From the NCBI GenBank assembly GCA_019307805.1, contig JAFDIX010000137.1, forward strand, positions 1-8,134: a stretch of DNA of 8,134 nt, written 5' to 3'. The DNA comes from Deltaproteobacteria bacterium (lineage in GTDB: Bacteria; Desulfobacterota; DSM-4660; Desulfatiglandales; HGW-15). Shown piece after piece: positions 1 through 6,327 of the stretch (position 1 is its first letter; the number at the start of each line of letters is the position of its first letter). The position numbers and the translations under genes were made by a program. The notes below the pieces were generated by a model. It ran no database searches, was not told the origin of the DNA, and saw only the letters and a program-made list of their open reading frames with translations.

Positions 1-892
1 TTTTAGTCAAATCAAAGGCGAAACGGGCTGTTTCGATGGCAACAGCGGTGCGTCGACTCAAGTCCTTGAAAAAGGAAAGGTCATTTTCTTGAAACCCGTA
101 TTGTCTGTTGAGCGAATCCACATAGATGACACCAATAATTTGGCGGCTGCTGATGAGGGGGACGCACATGACAGATTGAATGCGCAGGGTCTTAAGAGTG
201 TCTACGATATCATCATCCTCTGCAGACTCCAGGTTAGAAATGACAAGGGGCATTTTGCTAATGATGACTCTCCTGACCACATCTTTGCAGAAGCGCTTGG
301 TGGGATCATCGTTTGATTGACTGGATTGGGATATGAGGTGGGTTACTTTATAACCGGAATCAAAAAGGATAAAGGCACCCCTGTCAATGTTTCCTAGAAG
401 TTCAAAAGTGAATTCCAGTATTCTTGACAGGGTGGTATTGATGGACAAATTCTCCGTCAATACATTGGCTACCTTGTAGAGCGTTTCCAGTTTTTTTTGA
501 TTTGTCCTGTCCCGGTGTATCTTAAAAATTCCGCTTTCCTTGCAGGCTTCCCGGTCCAGTTCGATGGAGTCGAGAAAGGGCATGATATGTTTTACAGAAC
601 CCTCACCAATACCAACGACACTCATGCCTATTACGATGGGAACACCTTCCTTTGCCTCCAATTCAAGACCGGGCGTCACATAGTCCCCATCAAAGAAGGT
701 ACCGTTGATACTCTGAAGATCCGTGATGAAATACCGGCCCGACCTTCTTGTGAGCTTGAGATGTTTCCTGGAGACGGTCCTGTCGTTGATACGAATATCA
801 TTATCGCGAGACCGTCCTATGTGGACGGACTCACCTTCAAGGTCAAATGATCGCCCCTTATCTGGTCCGGCAAGGATGAAGAGTTTGTTCAT
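1..892 (-). CDS. FHA-GAF domain signalling protein, C-terminus outside window
   Basis: The frame is open from an ATG at 892 to the window edge, giving 297 residues with no stop. Residues 1-95 form an FHA phosphothreonine-binding domain: G26-R27, S41 with H44 (SRKH), and N63-G64-T65 are the usual conserved positions. Residues about 135-295 look like a GAF domain (core MCVPLISSRQIIGVIYVD, ending AVAIETARF). In this architecture the missing C-terminal part is often a sigma-54 activator AAA+ module, a cyclase, a phosphatase or a histidine kinase; the window does not show which. The ATG is preceded by GAAGGA with a spacing of about 9-10 nt. The frame could extend upstream to a TTG, but the FHA fold begins right at the ATG. 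The role is probably intracellular signal sensing coupled to phosphoprotein binding. Domain calls are firm; the output function is unknown. Confidence 0.9.
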   Translation of the reverse strand, partial: MNKLFILAGPDKGRSFDLEGESVHIGRSRDNDIRINDRTVSRKHLKLTRRSGRYFITDLQSINGTFFDGDYVTPGLELEAKEGVPIVIGMSVVGIGEGSVKHIMPFLDSIELDREACKESGIFKIHRDRTNQKKLETLYKVANVLTENLSINTTLSRILEFTFELLGNIDRGAFILFDSGYKVTHLISQSSQSNDDPTKRFCKDVVRRVIISKMPLVISNLESAEDDDIVDTLKTLRIQSVMCVPLISSRQIIGVIYVDSLNRQYGFQENDLSFFKDLSRRTAVAIETARFAFDLTK

Positions 893-971
893 AGGGCCTG
901 ATCCTTCAATAAAAACACACAAGGACTCCAAATCATTGTTTTCCGCCAAAAAAAGTGTAAATATTTATTAA

Positions 972-990
972 CTCTCAATTCTCGTGCCAA
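972..990 (-). promoter_or_regulatory. Possible sigma-54-type promoter for the FHA-GAF gene
   Basis: On the minus strand the sequence reads TTGGCACGAGAATTGAG. The -24 element TGGCACG is perfect and the spacing to the -12 element is correct, but the -12 dinucleotide is GA where GC is expected. It would place the transcript start near 963, about 70 nt before the ATG at 892. The -12 mismatch weakens the call. Confidence 0.3.
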
Positions 991-1019
991 TGGACGCCTA
1001 TTTTTTTCATATTGGCATG
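983..1019. repeat. Inverted repeat, TGCCAAT / ATTGGCA arms
   Basis: Perfect 7-bp arms at 985-991 and 1011-1017 are separated by 19 nt, with one wobble and one further pair outside. The spacer is T-rich. It lies between the end of the dehydratase gene and the start of the FHA-GAF gene, so it could be a stem-loop ending the dehydratase transcript or an operator over the possible sigma-54 site. There is no U-tract after the stem on the minus strand, so it is not a classical terminator. Confidence 0.4.
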
Positions 1020-1073
1020 AACATCTAAACACTGTCTGGGGAAAATAAATTTATAATAATATCAATGTGTTAA

Positions 1074-2531
1074 TCACCCTTCATTCGGCTGTTCGCAGCC
1101 AAAGGCAAGGGCCCGTGCCAGTTCCTTTTTCTCATCCATATCCGTTCCCTCATAGAGGGCCATTCGGAGATGGTAGGGAGCGCCCCCGCCTATCCATGCC
1201 TGGGCGGCATGGGATGAGGCGACATAGTGGTTTAAGAATTTGAACATGCGCATTCGCTGGTCCGTGGGGATATCAGATCTTCCTTTCAGGTATTTGAGGA
1301 GCAGGGCACTTTTTTCCGGGTCTTTAAGCTCGTTTTCAGAGGGCATGGTAACGAGGAGTCCCCCTGCAACGTCAGCCGCTGCCTTCATGACTTCAAAAAA
1401 TCCATCATTCGCGTTTAATTTTGAGAGGACACTGAAGCGCTCATCGGCAAAATATATACCTGATCCGGAGGGAATATCCGATCCCCTGCGGGCAGCAACC
1501 ACTGCCGTAGCATAGGTGGTTTCGTTGGCAGCGATTATTTTAACCAGGTCTTCAACGATGTGGGGTTCGGTTTCAAGGCCATTACTCTCGGCCAGAAAAA
1601 TGGCTGCTCCCAAAATCAGGTCTCCAAAACCCGCTTTGCACGGCCCTTCATTGAAAATGTGGGTCCTTCTTGCGGCTTGGGCGCATACCTTGGTGTATTC
1701 CACCTCGCCGCACATGAAAACCCGTTCCCAGGGGACAAAGACATCTTCATACACCACAAGCATGGTCTGTCTGCCACCGTAAAGGGGGTTTCCCAGGACA
1801 GAGATGTCCTCGGCCGCTCTCCTTTCGGCATCATCGGAATTGTACTGAAGGAAGTAGGTCAGGCCTGGGGAACTGTTGGGTACGGCACAGGCGACGGCAT
1901 AGTCCTCCTCGCCCTTGTTGAACAGGCCGGGATATACGATCATCTCATCCACGCCAATGGCGTTGGTCTGATGGGCCTTTGCGCCCCGGAGCACAATGCC
2001 ATCCTTTCTTTTTTCAATAACCCTGAGATAAAGATCCGGGTCCTGCTCCTTTGGAGACCTGCTTCGGTCCCCCTTTGGGGAGGTTGTAGCCGCATTGCAG
2101 GAAAGATCCCCTTGGTGGATGTACTTGAGAAAATCCATGAACCTATCGTGGTATTCCCCCTTCCCATCCAACTTCATGGCATAGGTCATGGCAGCCACCG
2201 TGTTCAAACCGCTGCAACCACCGCACCGGCCGCAGCAGGTCCCGGTGGTTTGGGTCATGAGCCGGGTCAGTTCAAGGCGCAACTCCAGATCATCCAATGA
2301 TCCGGCCAGGTGATTCAGTCGGCTCACCCTTTCGCCAGTCAATGGAGATTCTGCGGTCATAATGTCCTGATATTTGGGATCGCAGGCCAGATCGTATGTT
2401 TTTGCTACCGTATTTATGATGGGCCGTGTATTGGGATCGGTAAGGAGGTTCCCTACCTGTTCTCCTCCCACGAAAGCCCTTGGCCTGAAGTCCTTTACTC
2501 TTTCCAGGTACTTCTCAGCAGTTCCGATCAT
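1074..2531 (-). CDS. 4-hydroxybutyryl-CoA dehydratase-like flavin/[4Fe-4S] enzyme
   Basis: A 485-aa protein of the 4-hydroxyphenylacetate 3-hydroxylase / 4-hydroxybutyryl-CoA dehydratase (AbfD) superfamily, close to the usual AbfD length of about 490. The start is ATG at 2531, which lines up with the AbfD N-terminus and has AAGGA about 10 nt before it; the frame also opens upstream to 2618 but without family resemblance. C99 and C103 (TCCGRCGGC) and H291 plus C298 (HIFNEGPCK) match the four [4Fe-4S] ligands of Clostridium AbfD, and the following Lys is kept, so this is the cluster-bearing type and not an HpaB monooxygenase. The motif RGAKAHQT (182-189) is typical of the superfamily. Expected catalytic residues differ: AbfD Y296 aligns with E295, E455 with Q444, and E257 with T256 or Q255. 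A 4-hydroxybutyryl-CoA substrate is therefore doubtful; another acyl-CoA dehydration or isomerisation is plausible. The alignment is from memory of AbfD. Confidence 0.85.
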   Translation of the reverse strand: MIGTAEKYLERVKDFRPRAFVGGEQVGNLLTDPNTRPIINTVAKTYDLACDPKYQDIMTAESPLTGERVSRLNHLAGSLDDLELRLELTRLMTQTTGTCCGRCGGCSGLNTVAAMTYAMKLDGKGEYHDRFMDFLKYIHQGDLSCNAATTSPKGDRSRSPKEQDPDLYLRVIEKRKDGIVLRGAKAHQTNAIGVDEMIVYPGLFNKGEEDYAVACAVPNSSPGLTYFLQYNSDDAERRAAEDISVLGNPLYGGRQTMLVVYEDVFVPWERVFMCGEVEYTKVCAQAARRTHIFNEGPCKAGFGDLILGAAIFLAESNGLETEPHIVEDLVKIIAANETTYATAVVAARRGSDIPSGSGIYFADERFSVLSKLNANDGFFEVMKAAADVAGGLLVTMPSENELKDPEKSALLLKYLKGRSDIPTDQRMRMFKFLNHYVASSHAAQAWIGGGAPYHLRMALYEGTDMDEKKELARALAFGCEQPNEG

Positions 2532-2614
2532 AGTGTATCCATCCTTATCATGTTTAAGATTATTATTACTTCTCCTGAGTGTCGAAACAGGGAAATTCCT
2601 TCCGGGTATCAAGA

Positions 2615-3022
2615 TCAAAGGAGCGGGGGAAGGGTTTGTGAGTCTATCACATGGAGGTGAAGCCTGTCGTCGATATCTTGGATTTCATGAAAGGCCTGAC
2701 CCAGCGCTTCCCAGTCTGTGCCAGCAGACCTGGAGGCGACCACGAGCCGAAACCGGTTGAGCCCTTCACTGTCACGCATTTTTTTCCCGCTTTGAATCAG
2801 GGCCTTGAGACTATCAGATACATCATTCAGATCTTCTGATAGGATTATATAAATCAGCAGACGCCCACCCACTTTGATGGAGCGTGTAACGGGTATGCCG
2901 TCTATATCAACAGGCCCCTGTTTCACCTCAATCTCTTCAAAAACACCTTCAGGACATCCGCATCCGAGAACGTTTTGCACAAAATTCCTGACCAGCTCCT
3001 TCTGGGTCATTTTGTGTTCCAA
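2615..3022 (-). CDS. Conserved-looking hypothetical protein with CGCPE motif
   Basis: 135 residues, not assigned to a named family. The N-terminal helix-like stretch leads into GCGCPEGVFEEI, with C21 and C23, followed by alternating hydrophobic stretches (RLLIYIILSED, RFRLVVASRS, LHLHVID) that suggest a small soluble alpha/beta fold. No signal peptide or membrane segment is seen. The start is taken as TTG at 3022, because an extended ribosome site GGAGGTGAT ends 8 nt before it; the ATG at 3010 is 12 nt further away and otherwise poorly served. It ends 83 nt before the dehydratase start, on the same strand, so the two may share a message. The paired cysteines could bind metal or take part in redox, but two cysteines alone prove nothing. 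Confidence 0.7.
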   Translation of the reverse strand: MEHKMTQKELVRNFVQNVLGCGCPEGVFEEIEVKQGPVDIDGIPVTRSIKVGGRLLIYIILSEDLNDVSDSLKALIQSGKKMRDSEGLNRFRLVVASRSAGTDWEALGQAFHEIQDIDDRLHLHVIDSQTLPPLL

Positions 3023-3056
3023 AGGGAATCATCACCTCCAGGCAGATAAGTATCGG

Positions 3057-3079
3057 TGCGCTTCCCTGTCGGCAGCGCA
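3057..3079. repeat. Short inverted repeat upstream of the CGCPE gene
   Basis: TGCGCT at 3057-3062 and AGCGCA at 3074-3079 are perfect 6-bp arms around an 11-nt loop. It lies in the 92-nt gap between the 93-aa membrane protein gene and the CGCPE gene. No run of T follows it, so it is not a clear terminator; it may be chance. Confidence 0.25.
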
Positions 3080-3114
3080 ACCATTTGTGCCGTTTTTCGC
3101 CGGGGTCGGCCCCT

Positions 3115-3396
3115 TTAATGGGGGGACTTGCGCTTCCACACGACCACACCGTCATGGCGTAATCCCAGGACAATGTTTCTGGAATACCTGATATCACTTG
3201 GGCCGGGGTATTGCTGCATTCCGTCGTCTCGGAAGGGATCGTACTGGTAGTACACAAGCCATCCAAGCCACTTGGTATTCTCCGTGGCCCTGGCGAATGC
3301 AAACCCGGATACAAATGCGATGACGATGGTCGTGAACAGGATTAGCAGGAAGAGCACATAACGCTTTTTCTTTTTAAAGACCTGTTTTGAAATCAT
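3115..3396 (-). CDS. Small single-pass membrane protein, unknown function
   Basis: 93 residues. A basic N-terminus (KKKKR) is followed by one strong hydrophobic segment at about residues 12-34 (VLFLLILFTTIVIAFVSG), then a polar tail with WLGWLVYYQYDPF and DIRYSRNIVLGLRHDGVVVW. This fits an inner-membrane anchor with a small domain probably outside the cytoplasm. The start is ATG at 3396, since AAAGGA stands about 7 nt before it; ATG codons at 3402 and 3438 in the same frame have worse spacing. It begins 65 nt after the AIM24 gene and is probably the last or a late member of that operon. I do not recognise the family. Confidence 0.65.
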   Translation of the reverse strand: MISKQVFKKKKRYVLFLLILFTTIVIAFVSGFAFARATENTKWLGWLVYYQYDPFRDDGMQQYPGPSDIRYSRNIVLGLRHDGVVVWKRKSPH

Positions 3397-3461
3397 AGCC
3401 ATTTCCTTTGTGCAAAAAGGGTTCAAAGACCGCTGCACTCATCATTCATCCGAATAAACTA

Positions 3462-4274
3462 TCAGGAAGACTGGAGATATACCTCTTCATAGGGCTGGAT
3501 TACAACAAAGCCGTCACCCTGGAAACGCATCTGGATGGACTCACCGCTGCCACGACCCAGAAATGTCTTAAAAGAAACGTCCGTTTTGAGTTCAGGTTCT
3601 AAATTGCCTGACCATGCCACGGTTGCGTTGGGGTCCGTAATGACAGGATTGGAACTCGAGACCTTGAGGGTGAGGGGATCATGGTGGGTGGTAATGGCGA
3701 TCATTCCCTTGCCCTCCAGCCTGACATTGGACAGCCCCCCTGCAAGCATTCCGGCCACCTTTTTCATCAACTTGATATCCCAATCAATGGTGCTTTCAAA
3801 GGCGAGCAGATCATTTCCGTTTACAGATATGGAATCTCCATCCAGATTGATAATGGAGATTTTCTTCCCTGTATCCGCCAGATAGAGGGTCCCCCGTCCT
3901 TCTGCCTTTGTGAGAGCCGCCCCTTCACCGCTCACTGCCTTTTTGAGTAGCTTCCCCAGTCCATGCTCAAGAACGCCCTCACGGGTAAACTTGATATCTC
4001 CACGATAGGCCACCATGGACCCCATTTTGGTCCATACCAGGCCATCAAGATTAATCTCCAGCAGGTTATTGCTCTCCAGTTCAAAAAGACCTTCCTCTTT
4101 GTCCTTTTGGCCTGTCTGATTAATGAACTGGGAAAGGGAGTAGCGGTTGGTTCCTCCCTCCATTTTCTCAGGGATCTTGACGCTGGCTTTACATTGGGGG
4201 CATTTCACGGTTTTGCCCGCGTACTTGTCCGGCACCTCTTGCTGATGCCCGCATTGTTTGCAATTGAAATTCAT
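3462..4274 (-). CDS. AIM24 family protein with N-terminal zinc ribbon
   Basis: 270 residues. Residues 1-33 form a zinc ribbon with C5-x2-C8 and C25-x2-C28 in the style of MJ0042-type fingers (CKQCG ... GKTVKCPQCK). Residues from about 60 to the end match the AIM24 (formerly DUF124) beta-rich fold: LEINLDGLVWTKMGSMVAY near the start, and the family-typical end GESIQMRFQGDGFVVIQPYEEV. The biochemical activity of AIM24 proteins is not established; the yeast member is mitochondrial and linked to inner-membrane organisation. The ATG overlaps the stop of the upstream membrane-protein gene by ATGA, so the two are probably translationally coupled. No signal peptide or membrane helix is seen, so it is likely cytoplasmic or peripheral to the membrane. 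Family call is strong, role unknown. Confidence 0.9.
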   Translation of the reverse strand: MNFNCKQCGHQQEVPDKYAGKTVKCPQCKASVKIPEKMEGGTNRYSLSQFINQTGQKDKEEGLFELESNNLLEINLDGLVWTKMGSMVAYRGDIKFTREGVLEHGLGKLLKKAVSGEGAALTKAEGRGTLYLADTGKKISIINLDGDSISVNGNDLLAFESTIDWDIKLMKKVAGMLAGGLSNVRLEGKGMIAITTHHDPLTLKVSSSNPVITDPNATVAWSGNLEPELKTDVSFKTFLGRGSGESIQMRFQGDGFVVIQPYEEVYLQSS

Positions 4275-4822
4275 GGCTTGACCTCCTCGTGGGTAGTGTC
4301 GTCCAAATCAGGACTGATTTGGACTTGCGCCTTTTCCTTTGAGCGTCGGTGAGAAAGAAGAATGGTCATGGAAACAATATAAAATACCATCCAGTGTCCG
4401 GAAGATGCCCTGAATGTGTAGGCCTGATACCGGAAAAATTCTTCGTCGGTCAGTTCTTTGAGCACTTCACCGTGGCTCTGGAGGACTTTTTTCCCATCCA
4501 CAATGGTAGGGACGCCCTCCTGATTCAGGGCAAATAAATTGTTTGTAAAGTTGAAGAAGGTATAGAGCAGAAAAAATATGCAAAGGGCCTGCATCCAAAA
4601 GGGGGCGTTTCTCACTGCCACCTTCCAGAAGCCTTCCCTGCCGGTTTTTCTGAATATTTTTCGCAACAGAAAAACCGTGGGTATCCAGACAACAAAGATG
4701 CCTATGTGCAGCAGCCAGATCGGTGGAAAGACTGCCTGGGGATCAATTCCCAGAAATGATGCTAAATGGGCGGTAAGGCTGAAAATAAAGCCTCCCGTAG
4801 CAATGATCAGGAGCGTTTTCAT
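4271..4822 (-). CDS. Multi-pass membrane protein, unknown function
   Basis: 183 residues with about four hydrophobic segments: residues 2-24 (TLLIIATGGFIFSLTAHLA), about 33-54 (WLLHIGIFVVWIPTVFLL), about 74-95 (FWMQALCIFFLLYTFFNF) and about 142-158 (WMVFYIVSMTILL). The loop between the third and fourth carries an acidic stretch. The C-terminus is charged and cytoplasmic-looking. The start is ATG at 4822, with AGAGGAG 6 nt before it; an ATG at 4828 in the same frame falls directly on that ribosome site and is less likely. Its stop overlaps the AIM24 start (ATGA), and its own start overlaps the stop of a 16-codon micro-ORF, again as ATGA. Tight coupling suggests it works with the AIM24 protein at the membrane. 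I do not recognise the family. Confidence 0.8.
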   Translation of the reverse strand: MKTLLIIATGGFIFSLTAHLASFLGIDPQAVFPPIWLLHIGIFVVWIPTVFLLRKIFRKTGREGFWKVAVRNAPFWMQALCIFFLLYTFFNFTNNLFALNQEGVPTIVDGKKVLQSHGEVLKELTDEEFFRYQAYTFRASSGHWMVFYIVSMTILLSHRRSKEKAQVQISPDLDDTTHEEVKP

Positions 4823-4869
4823 CTCCATCTCCTCTGCAAATGGAACGGAAAGATGCCGGTGATTTTCAT
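4819..4869 (-). CDS. Candidate 16-codon coupling micro-ORF
   Basis: ATG at 4869 encodes MKITGIFPFHLQRRWR and stops at a TGA that overlaps the ATG of the 183-aa membrane gene. Its own ATG overlaps the TGA of the preceding 50-aa ORF. GAGGG about 7 nt upstream could serve as a ribosome site. The product is basic and need not have a function of its own; passing ribosomes to the next gene is the more likely role. Its size means chance cannot be excluded. Confidence 0.4.
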   Translation of the reverse strand: MKITGIFPFHLQRRWR

Positions 4870-5018
4870 GGTACTGCCCTCAGGATAGGAGAAAAAATCA
4901 GATTATTCAACTCTTGTGCTTCCATATCTGCCGGAACAGGCCCCTCTGCCATATCTCTTGTAAAAACGACGGCAAAAAGGCCGAGAATGACCAATCCGGA
5001 TATTTGTGAAAGATTCAG
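4866..5018 (-). CDS. Hidden 50-aa single-pass membrane protein, CTG start
   Basis: The reading frame runs from CTG at 5018 to TGA at 4866-4868. AGGAG stands 7 nt before the CTG, in a place that has no ATG, GTG or TTG at that distance. The product starts with a hydrophobic segment (residues 8-19, GLVILGLFAVVF) ending in TR and continues as an acidic tail (DMAEGPVPADMEAQELNNL). This resembles a small inner-membrane subunit. The frame is also that of the upstream 171-aa gene, whose TAA lies six codons before the CTG. It fills an otherwise unexplained 200-nt gap, and its TGA overlaps the ATG of the next micro-ORF. A TTG within the segment (12 nt inside it) is an alternative start but leaves only a broken helix. 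No family recognised. Confidence 0.6.
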   Translation of the reverse strand: MNLSQISGLVILGLFAVVFTRDMAEGPVPADMEAQELNNLIFSPILRAVP

Positions 5019-5033
5019 ATCAGGTCTCCTCGT

Positions 5034-5549
5034 TTAATGCAACATATGGGGTGGCTGTATCTCTCCACCATGCATAGCCACAGCCAGTTCTACCAGCTCC
5101 TCCCTTTTCGGTCGAAAGAAGACCATGGCGATCGCGGCAACACCGATGAAGATATACAGGTTTTGATATTCGTCTCCAAGCAAAAACAGCACAAGCCCGT
5201 AAAGACCTATGCTTTCGCAAAGTGCAAGCGAGATAATGACGGCCGATGTATATCGTGAAAGGGCTGTCGGATGATCGAACTTCAGCAGGGAATCCGCTCC
5301 GTTGGAGCGCACCCTGAGCATAGTATTTCGCAGATAATAGGCCAATAAAAGCTCGGCTGCCGAGATGCCGAAAAGTATGTTTCTCACCAGGGCGATAGGG
5401 AATTCGGGATTCGGTGTTTTCCTTATGAGATCACCTGCCACATGGCAAATAATGATGTAAATAAATAGAGATGCCAGCATTGCCCCCCAGATAATCAAAT
5501 TCAATAGAAATCCCTTTTCAATGGTCTCTTTCTCTTCCGGTACCAGCAT
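5034..5549 (-). CDS. Four-helix membrane protein with c-subunit-like motif
   Basis: 171 residues with four membrane segments at about 14-39, 50-73, 102-125 and 130-147. The third holds ALCESIGLYGLVLFLLG (109-125), which closely resembles the ion-binding helix of F-type ATP synthase subunit c (pattern A-L-x-E-A-L-x-I-Y-G-L-V); the acidic residue here is E112. The second segment also has an acidic residue, E66, and the first has H36. The protein is twice the length of an ordinary subunit c and lacks its glycine-rich first helix, so it is not simply atpE. The start at 5549 has AGGAGAAGGAC before it. It begins 40 nt after the TfoX-like gene. The function is unknown; ion or proton handling in the membrane is a guess from the motif. 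Confidence 0.8.
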   Translation of the reverse strand: MLVPEEKETIEKGFLLNLIIWGAMLASLFIYIIICHVAGDLIRKTPNPEFPIALVRNILFGISAAELLLAYYLRNTMLRVRSNGADSLLKFDHPTALSRYTSAVIISLALCESIGLYGLVLFLLGDEYQNLYIFIGVAAIAMVFFRPKREELVELAVAMHGGEIQPPHMLH

Positions 5550-5589
5550 GTCCTTCTCCTGACCTTTTAAAGATGTGACCCCGAGGCCT

Positions 5590-5919
5590 TTACTTCGGTG
5601 GGAGGGATTTTGCGAATCCTTTGGCCTGAATCAGCCAATCCTTTAGATCATTGTCCGCCTTGAACCCGTCCTGCGCTACCATGACCCACCCCTTCATGGG
5701 TTTCCCGGTAATGTCAAAGGGCTTTGTAAATGGTAAACCTAAGGCCTTGTTGGCCTTTTCTTCACCCAGTCTGAGGATGAGAAAATCCTTATAAACACCG
5801 CAGAACATGTTTCCATTTATCAAGCGACATATACCCCCAAACATTTTCTTCCTGTCGGTGTTTTTCCAGCGGGATGTCATTTTTTCAATACGGGCATCGA
5901 TGTCTTCATTATAGGGCAT
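5590..5919 (-). CDS. TfoX N-terminal domain protein
   Basis: 109 residues made up of a single TfoX_N domain. Hallmarks are KKMFGGICRLINGNMFCGVYKD (residues about 24-45, here with the usual GG and GNM), LILRLGEE and GKPMKGWVMV. The domain is named after the competence regulator TfoX/Sxy, but the stand-alone version lacks the C-terminal TfoX_C domain, and its job in most bacteria is not known. A role in competence should not be assumed. AAGGAGG stands 6 nt before the ATG and overlaps the stop of the upstream 73-aa gene, which indicates one operon. Confidence 0.9.
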   Translation of the reverse strand: MPYNEDIDARIEKMTSRWKNTDRKKMFGGICRLINGNMFCGVYKDFLILRLGEEKANKALGLPFTKPFDITGKPMKGWVMVAQDGFKADNDLKDWLIQAKGFAKSLPPK

Positions 5920-5930
5920 GGGTAACCTCC

Positions 5931-6152
5931 TTATGCGTTGGATTCCGAATCAGGGCGGCCACTTCTTCCCGGGATTTGGCTGGGTATCTGGTAGGACCCA
6001 TCCAACCTATTCCACATCGCAGCATGTTTCCTGTCAAGATTTTGTGTTTCCCTATCCAATTCTTCTCCAGAGATCTCACCTCTCTGGTGTTTGGCCCGGA
6101 TGGCGGCAAGCTCGTTATCGTACCATCTGTCAGGATCAAAATTATAGGTCAT
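5931..6152 (-). CDS. Small soluble hypothetical protein
   Basis: 73 residues, strongly charged and probably helical in the middle (DPDRWYDNELAAIRAKHQRG, then GEISGEELDRETQNLDRK), with a polar Ser/Pro-rich tail. The GEIS-x-EEL part resembles the short helical hairpin of SHOCT-like oligomerisation modules, but the match is loose. No cysteines, signal peptide or membrane segment. AGGAA stands 8 nt before the ATG. Its TAA is the first part of the ribosome site of the TfoX-like gene, so the two are cotranscribed. It looks like the first gene of the operon, preceded by an inverted repeat at 6173-6199. Confidence 0.75.
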   Translation of the reverse strand: MTYNFDPDRWYDNELAAIRAKHQRGEISGEELDRETQNLDRKHAAMWNRLDGSYQIPSQIPGRSGRPDSESNA

Positions 6153-6172
6153 AGTTTCATTTCCTAAATAGT

Positions 6173-6199
6173 TGTCAAGTCTGCCTTTGACTCTTGACA
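6173..6199. promoter_or_regulatory. Inverted repeat TGTCAAG-N13-CTTGACA, possible operator
   Basis: Perfect 7-bp arms at 6173-6179 and 6193-6199 lie 21 nt upstream of the 73-aa gene. Each arm contains TTGACA, reading outward in opposite directions. On the plus strand, TTGACA at 6194-6199 is followed after 17 nt by TTTATA (6217-6222), a credible sigma-70 promoter. On the minus strand the matching -10 would overlap the 73-aa start codon and is poor, so this arm is more likely part of an operator. Confidence 0.45.
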
Positions 6200-6280
6200 G
6201 CTTTATCTTCCATTTTTTTATAAGTATTTAGGCTTCTGTTATCTTTTTGAAGAGTGGAATAATGTGCTGGAGGTTGGATT

Positions 6281-6313
6281 ATGATCAATACCCTAATCCG
6301 GGCATTCTGGTAG
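6281..6313 (+). other. Possible leader-like 10-codon ORF
   Basis: GGAGG stands 7 nt before an ATG that encodes MINTLIRAFW and stops at TAG. It is the only plus-strand ORF in the window with both a good ribosome site and a promoter-like sequence upstream (6194-6222). No plus-strand gene follows within the window, so it is not a normal attenuator leader. A small RNA with a short peptide is possible; chance is also possible. Confidence 0.25.
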
Positions 6314-6327
6314 GCACGGTGACCTCC

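Noticed and set aside
1560..2300. 246-codon plus-strand ORF
   Set aside because: It lies wholly inside the dehydratase gene on the other strand, whose protein matches a known family over its full length. The plus frame resembles no family I recognise.
2528..2551. 7-codon ORF (MIRMDTL) whose TGA overlaps the dehydratase ATG
   Set aside because: It resembles the coupling seen elsewhere, but it has no ribosome site at a sensible distance and is too short to support.
2532..2618. Longer N-terminus for the dehydratase (start at 2618)
   Set aside because: The 29 extra residues do not match the family, and the AbfD-like sequence begins at the ATG at 2531.
3057..3114. Rho-independent terminator after the 93-aa membrane gene
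   Set aside because: Short stems are present (GGGGCCGACCCC and the 3057-3079 repeat), but none is followed by a U-run on the minus strand.
2949..3314. 121-codon minus ORF
   Set aside because: It overlaps both the CGCPE gene and the single-pass membrane gene in another frame, and its sequence is Pro/Ser/Gly-rich with no family resemblance.
5909..6139. 76-codon minus ORF overlapping the 73-aa gene
   Set aside because: The 73-aa frame has the ribosome site and the stop that joins the TfoX-like gene; this one has neither.
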